Below the pieces are notes generated by a model, which saw only the letters and a program-made list of their open reading frames with translations, searched no databases and had not been told where the DNA came from. A DNA stretch of 64,000 nt from Corella eumyota (Eukaryota > Chordata > Ascidiacea > Phlebobranchia > Corellidae). Positions 21,901-33,300 of the stretch are shown in pieces; within the stretch, counting starts at the first letter, position 1, and each line of letters starts with the position of its first letter. A program made the translations under genes and the position numbers. The stretch spans positions 17,546,001-17,610,000 of the forward strand of contig OY720098.1 of NCBI GenBank assembly GCA_963082875.1. Direction: 5' to 3'.

Positions 21901-24832
21901 TTTTTGCAAACTTCAACTTAATTAATAATAATATAAAAATATAATAGAAAAAACAGTGCATTTTTAAATACTAGCTAATAAAAGTAGGTTGGAGTAGTGT
22001 TACTTGCAAAATCAATACGTTTTTCATTTAAATATTGACTATATAACACTGATCTCTATTTTTACATTAAAGGTCTATCACGACAATTTAATGAGCTGAT
22101 ATTACACGACCAAAATCATGTTTTCTAATCCCACTATGTAAATGCAATAAAAACACAAACTTTATTAAATAAAAGCTTCGTGGGCTGACGTCTTATTCGC
22201 TGTTGGCTCGAACCTAACCAAAAAATCGGTTTCAAATTACAATTTAAGTGTTCGATGTCGCAATTTACTCTGTCCCAAAACTGATTTTATCGATAAAAAT
22301 GTTATCGCAAATGTACGGGTATCGGATTCCAGTGTTTATTATTTGGTAATAAGCTTGGGTCAAGGCCGAGAAGATATTTGGCCTGGTACGGTAATAGGCA
22401 TACTATCGTCACCGCAGTAAGAGTGGGAAATGTAACCTAATATCTTTCATATAATATGGCGAGCGGACACTAATATTACTTTACCATTACTGCGATATTG
22501 AATACTCTGTTTTTTATCTGTTTGTGCGCCTAACAAAAATACTGGACCATAAAAATATCAACTTGAAATCAATATATTTTGTTTTTTTTTACAGATACAA
22601 GTCATGTGATGAGCAGTGATGTCATGATGGGAAAAGGTAAAAAGAAAAAGATGAGAAAACCGAGGACCATTTACTCGAGCTTGCAACTGCAGGCTCTGAA
22701 CAGAAGATTCCAGCAAACTCAGTACCTTGCTTTGCCCGAGAGAGCCGAACTAGCAGCTACCCTAGGCTTGACACAAACTCAGGTACAATTAAGACAAAAT
22801 ATTCTTCTATATTTATTTTCTTAGATTGAAAGAAGGTCAACTTTACAGCCCTAACGTAAAATAACTTGTTATTTTGGCGAAGTCTTGCGTGGCCGCTTTG
22901 TTTTGGATATTATGAGAACTTTGATTTAGCTTGATTAAGTAACCTGTTGACTGTTTTTAATTTAAATAAACATAGAACGCACGTTTAAATAACTTAAAAG
23001 CAATTCAAAGCTTTTCTAGCTTATTTCACATGACTTGAGGGAAAGTTATAAGCCCTGTTGGTCAGCAGAAAACAATTAGCAAACTTTTACTCACCAAATC
23101 CCGCGCAGTTCCGCGTTCTAACTTACTTAATTCCGAGCAACTTTGATGTTAGGCCGCTTTTAATCACGGCAGAGCCGGCAAACGGATCGCATATGTAGCT
23201 TAAAGAGATTACATGTAAAACTATAGAGGCGAAAGAACAGTGTGCCGACATCAAACGTATGAGAACAGCAGCGGATTTTTTACGGCGTCCTGAGTTAGTA
23301 ATCGCCATTTGTAATATCTCACGAAACATATACTTGCTAATGTCGCAAAAATGCATGTGCTGTAAATTACAGTCGAACAATTTTGCCAGCTTGTTGGGCT
23401 ATTAAAAATCAAGCACCTAGCTTGATTTGTTTGTGCTGTTTGCATAAATGGCTGCCAGCCTTGAATAATCGTCGCATTTCAAGAAGTTCAACACTACAAA
23501 TATAGTAATACAATTCATTAACTTTTTGCATACGCAATCAAACTATTTCGTCATTATTTAAGCGCCAATTCGCCACCAGTATCATTTATGCTGAATTTGA
23601 AAAAGGATGTTAGCCTATAAAGACTGTCACGTCACAAGTAGTTTGAGCACGAAGTGGGATAGCCGTTTCCTTTATACGGAGCCTAAATTGCTACCTTGCT
23701 GCCAGCCCGAGTCTTAATATTTGTATAAAACATACAATGGTAAAACCGCCGAACGTTAAACAACGAGCACGTTGTCCTGGCAACCGGTCGCCGAGCGCAT
23801 TTGCTTACGTCATTGCTTGAGTGAGGCAATCACGATGTGATAGGAATAGAAAATTAGGAAACGTCGCGAGTTCTGCTTTCACTTTAAAATGAATTGTTAA
23901 AGTTTTCCGTATATGGATTTAAGTTTTTGCTAAATAAATATTTAAACAAAACTAAAATTAATTGTAAATAGAAATCTACTTTTAAGTAAAACTAGTCGGC
24001 TTCTACAGGCTGCATTTTTGTTTCATTAAAATATTGATCTCCCTTTTTTTAATTGCTAAGTACTTAAACAATTTTGTTAAGACTGGGTTAGATTTTACTG
24101 AAAAAAATAACAATATTCTAAACTATTTTTCTTTATTTCCAGGTCAAAATTTGGTTTCAGAATCGTCGATCAAAATGCAAGAAATTATTAAAACAAGGAA
24201 TCCACGACAAAGACAATCCGCTCATGTCGCCCGGGAGCAACACCAGCAACAACAACGCCGGTTCTCCATCGTCCATTACGTCACCACTGATGACATCACT
24301 TGCACAGAACGTCTCGGTCTCGTCGGACATGGAGACGGCAGGAAGCGTGACCACAAACTCCGGGGCAGACGGGATTCTTCCTGGGGCCGGAATCACAGGA
24401 GTGGTGGGTCAAAATTCTTGGACCCCACCTTCTGTGGATGAACAATCTCCAACTCCCCCTAGCAACTTGTCTCCCAACCAGGGCATGGGGTCGCCCCATA
24501 GGGGCATGACCACGTCACCAGGATACACGATGATGACACCGCACCACAACAGCATGGCTCATCACGGCATGAAAACGGAAATGTCGTCTCCCATTCCGGG
24601 GCAGAGCAGCCCGGGGATAATACCCCCTTACAACAACGGGGTAATGGGAACCGCGGGGGATGGTAACGGCTACATGGTTCCCTTCCAGCACCAGATGAAC
24701 TCCATGCAGCCTCAGCCCCAAATGATGACGTCATCTCTTTGGTATGGCGGGGGTGAACCGGACCCACAGACCACGCACAACGTCCAGCAGATCGACACTC
24801 GCGCTATGCGAGATTCTGGTTACTTAAAATAG
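15989..24832 (+). CDS. Dll: Distal-less/Dlx homeodomain transcription factor
   Basis: Three coding exons, 15989-16394, 22595-22782 and 24143-24832, encode 427 residues. The homeodomain spans about residues 155-214, beginning RKPRTIYSS and containing [19 protein letters not shown], a Dlx-family signature. Helix 3 reads [14 protein letters not shown] with Asn51 intact. Intron 2 falls between homeodomain positions 44 and 45, the position usual for Dlx genes. The N-terminal part is Gly/Ser/Tyr-rich. The C-terminal part is Ser/Pro/Met-rich with an MKTE motif near residue 341 that fits the sumoylation consensus. Dlx proteins are nuclear DNA-binding factors for TAATT-type sites in anterior epidermal, neural and palp patterning. 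Ciona has several Dll genes and I cannot tell which this is. The long 6.2 kb first intron and SINE-free flanks suggest extensive cis-regulation. The start is the first ATG after an acceptor at 15973; no upstream coding exon was found. Confidence 0.95.
19422..19498. ncRNA. Two adjacent stem-loops in Dll intron 1
   Basis: Hairpin CCCCTG-taaa-CAGGGG (19422-19437) is followed by a longer stem. In that stem GGGCTG (19465-19470) and GTGGGT (19475-19480) pair with ACCCAC (19487-19492) and CAGCCC (19493-19498), with a TAAA bulge and an AACAAC loop. Twelve GC-rich pairs in AT-rich DNA are unlikely to be ordinary intron sequence. Function unknown; it could be an intronic RNA hairpin or paired binding sites. 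Confidence 0.35.
19916..19933. promoter_or_regulatory. CGCGATCGCG palindrome overlapping NRF-1-like site
   Basis: A 10-bp palindrome at 19916-19925 overlaps CGCGCATGCGCA (19922-19933), close to the NRF-1 consensus. It lies in a CpG-containing island of Dll intron 1. Confidence 0.35.
22783..24142. other. Dll intron 2
   Basis: 1.36 kb between the two homeodomain exons. No exon, and no clear SINE apart from a weak tail-like stretch near 22825-22862. A GC-richer island lies at about 23040-23880. Confidence 0.5.
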
Positions 24833-26783
24833 ATAATTTACAGCATTTAAATGATTTCTAATACAGCAAAAAGAATTAAGGGCACTCCAAGTCAAAAGTG
24901 CTGGAGATATTTTGTGGAGAAGTTTGAAGAATATTGCACAAAAGTCTGTTTGTTTGTTTTTTTGTTATTTTCTGTTAAGTTAAATCTGTTTTCTGTGCCT
25001 TGCCTATTATTATTATTATTTTGTCACCCTATTTCAAAGGAATTTACCCTTTAAGCGCGTTTAGAGCCTGGCAATTTTGCCATATTGCAAGCTAGGTTAT
25101 TTTATCGTTCATTTATTATCGTATTTTTACTTGTATATTCATTACTGCGTTATAATTATTTATTGCTGCAAATGTCAAGTTGATCTGACTACCAAAATGG
25201 TAAAAATGTTACATAAATACGTAAATTATAGCATATGTTTTCATACCATTATCATTATCAAGCATCATGTATATATAACATCATTGAATTTTTCGAACTA
25301 GTAATTACCCAATGCTCTGTGAGCCAAAAAAACTTGTTTATTTTTGCATAGGGCACTAGTAGCTGTGCTACGGTGTTCTAGCGCCCACTTGCGGTCTGGT
25401 ATCGTTTATACTCGTCCAATATTTTTGCAGTTACGCCAAAGCAGCAAATAAACCGTACTAGCAAAATTAATATACAGTGTTGTCAGAAATAAAACAACAT
25501 GAAAAGTATTTGGCAAAAACATTTGGCAACATTGTGTAGATTACGGTGCGTAGAAGTTGTGAATTATTTTCTTTTATTTGGTAGAATCTACTTTTTTACG
25601 CAGAGTACCTTTTAACAAATTTATCTTTAATTTTTGTGGTGCATTTGGTAGATTTACTATAAGTTCATTATAGTACTGCGTTTAAACAATAAAACTATTT
25701 CCTGACAAAAGTTTGTTTTTTATAAAATCACAGTTTTAAGTTGATATATGTTATCCACTACACCATCATGAGGTCGTTGGTTCAATCTCCACTGTTCTCA
25801 TGCTGTGGCGCCCTTGAGTTAGGCGATATGAACGGTATAAACTCCTGCTGAGCCACCACTTAATCAGCAGCATAATTACCGGGCATTTATAATCTTTATT
25901 ACATCCCTAACTGCTAAAGGCAACTTGAGACTGGGTCGGAGTAACTGATGTTACTCTATGTCTAAGTCGCGCATTCGACCTTCCCACACCGAGGATAAAG
26001 ATATATACAAAAAAAAGTTTTTAGAATAAATCAGAATTTTTTTATGCATTATTTAATCATATTGTTTAGCAAAAACTAAGTTATCTAACAATTACTTGTG
26101 TAAAAACCTGTTATGACAATTAATTTGCAAACATACTGTAATAGAAACCCAAATAAAAAATTCTAACATATTTCAAATTATAAAGTGTGGTATAGAATTT
26201 TATTAACACCCTTATTTGGGTTTGGTGACCATGCCATAACATACTTAAAATCTTTATGTAAACATTAATACTTTTGGCATGTTTTAAATCATTAAATTGA
26301 TTTTGTCATTTTTTCCCGTCGCATTATTGTAATATTAATTGTATATCGTATTTATTATTTACTTTTATCAATGCGCAAAAAACCAAAATAAATAATAAAT
26401 AAAAAATTTGTTGAGTTCTAACTTTTCCTGAAAAGTTTTTAAAAATTATTATTCAATCGTAACTCTCTGGCGACATCTGCCGACAAAAAATTTATACAAT
26501 AAACAACCCAATAATTGCTTTATTTTATATATTGAACAACTGGTTTTTAAGTTTAGTATATAATTGCGATAAATATTTATTATTTTTACAAACATTTTTT
26601 AAAGCTTTTTTTTTCAGAATATTACATTTTTATATTTTAATATTGTAAAATAATACAAAATGCTATGTCCTACTATGTAGAACCTAATTAATAAAAATCC
26701 AACAACAGCCTTTTATATATACACACATGTAAAATATTGAACCATCAAATTAAAAATAAATATTTCTGGACCACTTTTTAGTT
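24833..26783. other. Dll 3' UTR and convergent intergenic region
   Basis: Possible polyadenylation signals AATAAA occur at 25447-25452 and near 25484 and 25686 on the plus strand. The rest is AT-rich apart from one SINE. The region ends at the SDHB stop codon, which faces the Dll gene from the other strand. Confidence 0.4.
25745..26015 (+). mobile_element. SINE, near full length (A-box end lost)
   Basis: B-box region GGTTCAATCTCC, full body and CCCACACCGAGGATAAAG tail. It marks the right border of the SINE-free Dll domain. Confidence 0.8.
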
Positions 26784-28950
26784 TTATGCTGCTGCTTTTT
26801 TATTGTTTTGCGACAACATTTTCTTTAATTCAGCAATTGCTAGGCCAGGATTTAAACCCTAAAAAAATAAATAAGTTTAAAAATTGAAAAAAAAAATATT
26901 AAATTGTTTTAAAAATAAAAAAAAAAATATGAATGATAAAATATTTTTTTAACTTGGTCTATTTTACCTTGGGACATGTTTTTGTACAGTTCATAATAGT
27001 ATGGCACTTATATAAGGAAAATGGGTCGTCTAGTTTGTCTAAACGTTCGGCCTGATATTCATCCCGACTATCTATAATCCATCTATATGCCTAAATGATA
27101 GAAAATTCAAAAAAAATACAAAGTTGTTAAATAATTACATTAACTTAAACAGTAAATTAAAAGTCTAAAATACTTTTAGGCAAAGTTAGTTAATAAATTA
27201 TTAAAAAAATATTGCAAAATATAAAATGATTAAAATGAAAAACCAGGCAATATTTATACGAAAACTTCATAGCCTATATATATATATATATATAACTATA
27301 TAGCAAGAAGTATATATATATATAGCAAGAAGTATAATCTGCAAAACTAACTTTTAATATTAGCATTTTTAATTGGGTACCTGCATAAGAACAGCGGGTC
27401 CAAGATATTTATCAGATGACCACCAGTAACTTGGACATGATGTAGAACAACACGCACACAATATACATTCATACAATCCATCTAATTTCTGTCTACAAAA
27501 ATAACATTCTGTGTAATTGACATACAAATTAAACCCTTTACATAAATTGTGCTAAGTTTTACAAAATAATTAAAATTTTAACAAGTTTTTATAAAAATAT
27601 ATATATATACACAAAAATACAAAAAAGAGCTTGTTAAACTTTAAACTTGCATTGGTGTTATATTACAATATTACAGTTTAATTCAGTTCAATAACACATT
27701 TTAAATCTGTCTTGATGACAAAACTGTTAACAGGTTTGGTAGTTGACTTTGGCAGTTTAAGATATTAAAAATTATAATACACTAATTATTAATCATCAGG
27801 AGTTTATACCATTTATAGTGCCTTACTTGAGGGTGCTACAGAATGAAAGCAGTAAGAATCAAGTCCATGATCTTATATAGTCTATAATCCGGCAGCGTGG
27901 CATAGTGGTAAGAACACTTGTTACACCATACACGAGGTCGTGGGTTCAATCCCCACTGATCTCATGCTGTAGCGCCGTTGAGTAAGGCGCAATAAACGGT
28001 ATGAACTCCTGCTGAGCCAGCACTTAATCAGCAGTTAAATTATTGGGAAATTATAACCTATAATATCCCAAACTGCCACAGGCAACTCGAGACTGGGTCA
28101 GAGTAACTGATGTTACTCTATGTTTAAGTCGCGCATTCGACTTTCCCACATCGAGGATAAAGATATATACAAAAAAAAATAGTAAAGCTAATTTTTCTAA
28201 CTACTATAACATGTTACCTGTCTAAGTTATATTATGAGGATAAATTAAAATGTTAATTTAAAATAAATACCTGTCTTCAACTGATTGAAAGTTTTCTTTG
28301 CCCAACTTTGTTGAATCTTTTTGTTTTAGGAAAGGCTCGATAGACCGATATTGGGCATAAAAGTTATTCATATCCTAAAGAAAATAAAATGCTTCAGTTT
28401 TAAAGTAATATGTTTTATAGTACTTTTGATTTTGTTTAAACTTTAAACAATTTTGTTAAGTTTAGAAGTATTTTAATTCTAAAATAAAAACAGAATTGTA
28501 AAAAATTTTATGACATAACTTACTGGTACTAAATCCTTAACAACAAACATGTGGGGTAAGGGGTAAATCTTTGTTGTTTTCTTTAAATTTGGGTCAATTC
28601 GACTAAAAAACAAGGACAAAAATAACCCAACCTTTGTTTAAATTTTTTGTTATATAATTCTTACTGGTAAATTTAAGTAAGCCAATTAGCAAAATATTTT
28701 AAAATACAAGAAAATTTCTTTACAAAACTGTCATAACATATATCTAGGAAGATAAAAAAAAAAATATTTTATTATCAAATATTGAACTTACGCTAAGCAT
28801 GCTAAGGTGTTGGTTCCATGAATATTCATTGCGCAAGAACCGCAAATTCCTTCCCTACATGACCTTCGAAACGTCAAAGTTGGGTCAATTTCATTCTTGA
28901 TCTTAATCAAGGCATCCAAAATCATGGGACCACAACTGGAAAATAACAAA

Positions 28951-28981
<31 letters not shown>

Positions 28982-29941
28982 AAAAAAAAAAAATAAAAAA
29001 AAATAAAAAACTGGAAAACAATTTATTTTTTAAAACTTTTACAAAAGCCAATTGACGAAATGACCAAATAAAAATCAATTCAATTATATACCAAAAAAGA
29101 GGTTTTGAATTGTATTTTAAATTAGTTAAAAAAAGTCAGGTTCTGGGTTCGATTACCGCTGCTCACATGCTGAAAACTAGGTCAGGGTAAAAAATCTAAA
29201 CATATTTAGGTCGTGAGGTTCACCTTCCTTAATCGTAAATAACCAAGTGTTCTTACTCATTAAGGTCAACTTGGTATTTGTTCATGACCGGCATTTTTTC
29301 TCTTTTTTCTGGATTCCATCGGTAAATTGAAAATGTTTTAAGTCGAGGCTCAACATCACTTTTGGTGGCAGCCGCTGCAGTAGCTCCTCTAAATGACTAA
29401 CATAAAAAATATTTTAAAAACACCATATTTTGAATAATTGCCATTACCCAAACATTTTTTTAGTTACATTTGCCATTTATCTTTTAAGTAGATTATAGGA
29501 AGATACAAGAGACAATAAAAGTACTAGTAACAGCTGATTTCAAGTAAATTAAAATATCAAAATTAATTATTGATTTTAACATTTAATAATTAAAATGACA
29601 ACAACATACATTTTAAAAAATCATTTATTTATTAAATAACCAACTGTACAAACAAGAAAATATTACTTGAAAAACATGAAAAAATGCATATTTAATTGAA
29701 TTTAATATAGTTTAAAAACATAGTAATTGGTAAATAAGTTTTTTTTATCAATCTGTTAATAGGCAATACAAAACGTTTATTATTTCCGAAAAAAAAAAAA
29801 TTATGTGCATTTTATAAATTAATTTGACTAATCAGGTTATTAGGCAAATTTAATTAAAAAAAAACTACTCACAGTTTTAATAAAGTTTCCCTGGCCCGCT
29901 TTTCGCAACACTGTGCGAGAAATCCGAAGACCAGACGACAT
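26784..29941 (-). CDS. SDHB: Succinate dehydrogenase iron-sulfur subunit, mitochondrial
   Basis: Eight exons on the minus strand: 29873-29941, 29257-29396, 28792-28935, 28524-28602, 28271-28374, 27381-27492, 26968-27090, 26784-26858. All are GT/AG and in phase, encoding 281 residues, the usual SDHB length. The basic Ser-rich N-terminus ([16 protein letters not shown]) fits a matrix-targeting presequence. The [2Fe-2S] ligands are C96, C101, C104 and C116 (CREGICGSC). Ligands of the [4Fe-4S] and [3Fe-4S] clusters are supplied by C188, C191, C194 and C198 ([11 protein letters not shown]) together with C245, C251 and C255 ([12 protein letters not shown]). The protein passes electrons from the SDHA flavin to ubiquinone in complex II. 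A strong acceptor-like TACATTCAG ending at 29974 lies 32 bases upstream of the ATG and may be a trans-splice or 5' UTR splice site. Divergent from the carrier gene at 30380. Confidence 0.97.
27722..27885 (-). mobile_element. SINE fragment, inverted
   Basis: Body segment (TTGACTTTGGCAGTTTAAG to GGGTGCTACAGAATGA) next to a forward copy, in SDHB intron 5. Confidence 0.6.
27888..28172 (+). mobile_element. SINE, near full length
   Basis: Starts CCGGCAGCGTGGCATAGTGG, has B box GGGTTCAATCC, complete body and CACATCGAGGATAAAGATAT tail with A run. Among the best-preserved copies; in SDHB intron 5. Confidence 0.85.
28958..29009. repeat. Poly-A-rich simple repeat
   Basis: A run of A broken by a few T bases in SDHB intron 2, immediately upstream (in gene sense) of the exon 3 acceptor, where its complement acts as the pyrimidine tract. 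Confidence 0.8.
29135..29245 (+). mobile_element. SINE, internally deleted
   Basis: B box GGGTTCGATTACC followed directly by the ACTAGGTCAGGGTAA and TTTAGGTCGTGAGG tail segments; the central body is missing. Confidence 0.55.
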
Positions 29942-30379
29942 TTTTCTTGTTAAGTTGCAAAATTATTCCGTTGCTGAATGTAAAAAATAAAATTTTGAGA
30001 TAGGTCAATCTTGTTCTACTTGGCCGTGGTGTAAAAGTATAAAAGATTATCCTCGCAGTAATTTGTTTATAAAAAAATTTAAACAATTTAAAATACAGAA
30101 AATACACTTAATAAATACAGAGTCAAAAATTTATTATTAAAAATAAAACAATGTTAAATTTTAAAAAGTTACTACGGTTTTGACAGAGAAAAGTGCCTAC
30201 CCACGTGTTTATTTGGATCTGTTGCAATTCTAGTGTAACATTGCAGCTTCACATTTTTTATGTGTTTAATCATCGTTCTTAAGATCGTGTTTAAATATTG
30301 ACTTTTTTACCAGACCAATTAGTCGTCAGAACCTACAGAGTAATAATACGGTAGTGGCACGGAAATTGGTCACATTAAG
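29942..30379. promoter_or_regulatory. Bidirectional promoter region of SDHB and SLC25A40-like carrier
   Basis: 438 bp separate two divergent start codons of nuclear genes for mitochondrial proteins. A CACGTG E-box lies at 30202-30207. No TATA box is obvious for either gene. Candidate acceptor at 29974 for the SDHB side. Shared control is inferred from spacing and function. Confidence 0.5.
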
Positions 30380-33300
30380 ATGAGTAAAATGGGGGAAAAC
30401 GCGAAAATTACACCAATGCAACAAATTCTTGTGTCATCATCTGGTGCTTTATTAACTTCGTTATTTGGTAAGTAAAATGCTTTAAATATTTTTTTCTTAA
30501 GTTTTTTTTCTTCATAATATCAAGGTGTAATAATAATTAAATAATAGTAATTTATTTTATAATGACTGTTAAAATATAGACGTTTTAGCAATCTGTAAAT
30601 ATGTTAAATTTTTGGTTATTATACTAGTTTAAAATTGTTTTTCATATTCATTTATTCTTAATGTGAAAACTTTCAGACGTTACGACCTAAACATAGCGTA
30701 ACATCCTTCATCAGCCAGTCTGAAAAGTGGGACAGTGTGCACGCACAAGATTTTTTTCGGTGAAAAAAATGCACGCCATTAATGTTTTGCATATTTAGGC
30801 CAAATTTAAGTAAAACGCGCCAACATAAATCAAGCACGCACGCGTAGCCAAAAAATCATAGTATGCGTGGTTACGCCATTTTTTCGCTTGCATGCACGTG
30901 ATCTCGTCGAAAACTGCCCAACTTTCCAGATGCGCAACTTTAAACATATGCGCGACTTAAACATAGAGTGACATCAGTTATCTTGACCCAGTTTCGAGTT
31001 GCCTGTGGCAGTTTTGGATATTATAAATTATAATTGCCTGATAACTAGGCTTCTGATTAAGTTTTATACTTTATGGCAATCTTTACTTCGAGATTAAAAT
31101 ATTATATATATAAATAATTTACAGATTTGGTATTTCAAATTTTTTTTTAGTTACACCTCTTGATGTTATAAAAATTCGTTTGCAATCTCAGAAAACGAAC
31201 CACAAATGTTTTTTATATTGCAACGGGTTAATGGACCACATGTGTTATTGTGTAAATGGAAATTCTAAAGTTAAGTGGTACAGACGACCCAGTAATTTCA
31301 GTGGAACTATAGTAAGTATATACTTATTAATATTTGTATGCTGGAAAAACTAAAAGTTTTTGGTTTTGTAATTTTTTTTGTTTGGTTATTTTCAAAATAT
31401 AATTTATGACACCTTTCTAAATTTATTAAAACAGCAATATATTTATAGCAAAAATGAATATGGATTTATTTTGCCATGCTTTTATTAAACCATTATAATA
31501 ATGAATTTTAATGTATTCAGTAAAATATGTAAATGTCTTTTTAGAATGCAATGTATCAAATTGCAAGAAATGAAGGAGTAGGTTCCTTATGGAGTGGATT
31601 ATCCCCAACATTGTAAATTAATTTAATATTTAGATTTTCAAGTACTGCTATATATATAAATGTAATAAATTATTGTGAACCGTCAGCGTGGTGTAGTGGT
31701 AAGAACACTTGCCAATTACACATAGAGTGTGGGTTCAATCCCCATTGATCTTATGCTGTAGCGCCCTTGAGTAAGGTGCTATAAAAGGTGTGAACTCCTG
31801 CTGAGCCAACACTTATTCAGCAGCATAATTATCGGGCAATTATAATTTATAATATCCCAAACTGCCACAGGCAACTCGAGACTGGGTCGAAGTAACTGAT
31901 GTTACTCTATGTTATGTCGCGCATTCGACTTTTCCACACCAAGGATAAAGATATATACAAAAAAAAAATTGTTGAAAAACAGCATTCTCAATTTTATGGT
32001 TTCACAATTTCTTTTTTGTTTTTTAGAGTTATGGCAATTCCTGCCACAGTTATATATTTCACTTCATACGATTATTTAAATTCTTATTTCACGAAAAAAC
32101 TTAATTCCTCTAAAACACAATACGCTCCAATTGCTGCTGGTGCGATGGCAAGAGGTAAGATTTTTTATATTTTTAAAACAGTTATTTTTATTTTATGTAA
32201 ATTTCAATATATTTTTATAGATTCTCAAAAAATTAAATTTTAAGGCTAATTTTTTAATATAAGATTTATGGTTTTGCAGTATTTGTACCATAGTATTTTA
32301 ATTATAGACTAGTGGATATGCCTTTACCGTGTATTTATTTAATATTTAATAGTTTCCTGTTTCACAGAAAAAAAATTAATCGCGTATAAACAATCAATTA
32401 ATTACTAAATCAACTACTTATTTTTTTTAGCTGGAACAGTTACCTTAATATCTCCTCTTGAATTAATAAGAACAAAAATGCAATCAAAACCACTAACATA
32501 TAGAGGTAAAGTCTTTTAAAATTTAAAAATTATTTTAATCTTCTTTATTAAAAACCTTTTTTTCATATATTTTTATCATCGATGTCAACTTCACAACCTA
32601 AACATAGAGTCCCATTAGTTATCTCAACCCAGTTTCGAGTTGTCTTTGGCAATTTGGGATATTTTAATTTATAATTGCCCAATAATCATGCTGCTGATTA
32701 AGTGTTGGCTTAGCAGAAGTTGATGTTGTTTACATTGCCTTACTCAAGGGCGCTACAGCATGAGAGCGCTGGGGATCGAACCCAAGACCTCATGTAGTGT
32801 GGCAATCTGACCACTACACTATGCTGTCTTTTTATTAATTAAAAGGGGCTAGAACAGCAAATATTTTTTTGTGTTTTTATATTTTAGAGGTTAATGAAGT
32901 GATTCGAAGTTCAATACAACAGTCGGGAATAATATCATTATGGAAAGGATGGGGTCCTACAATGTCCAGAGACATTCCTTTTTCAAGTAAACTGTGCTAG
33001 TGTGATATTTGTATTTAATGTATATATAAAATGTTTACCAAAAAGAAAAATCTACGGGTATAATTATTTATTAATTTATTAAAAGGTAATATTTTTATTT
33101 ATTTATTTTTTGTCTAATTGAATCAATCTAAATGTATGTTTTAATGTTTTTATTGCATTTCCAGTGATGTATTGGTATTTTTACGAACAATTTAAGCAGA
33201 GGTTCGACCACCCTTCAGTATTTGTAAAATCTTTCGTGTGTGGGTTTAGTTCTGGTTTGATATCAGGAATAGCAACTCTTCCACTGGATGTCGTTAAAAC

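Larger units (their letters stand above)
16395..22594. other. Dll intron 1, regulatory-rich
   Basis: 6.2 kb with no coding exon that I can support and no SINE. AT-rich stretches alternate with GC-richer islands (roughly 17880-18250, 19400-21100 and 21400-22450). The open frames around 20097-20559 have no family resemblance. Structured and palindromic elements are listed separately. Confidence 0.5.

Noticed and set aside
24157-24767. Long minus-strand frames opposite Dll exon 3
   Set aside because: Shadow frames caused by the GC-rich, codon-biased Dll exon; the plus strand has the homeodomain.
27278-27322. TA repeats as a functional element
   Set aside because: Ordinary simple repeat in an SDHB intron.
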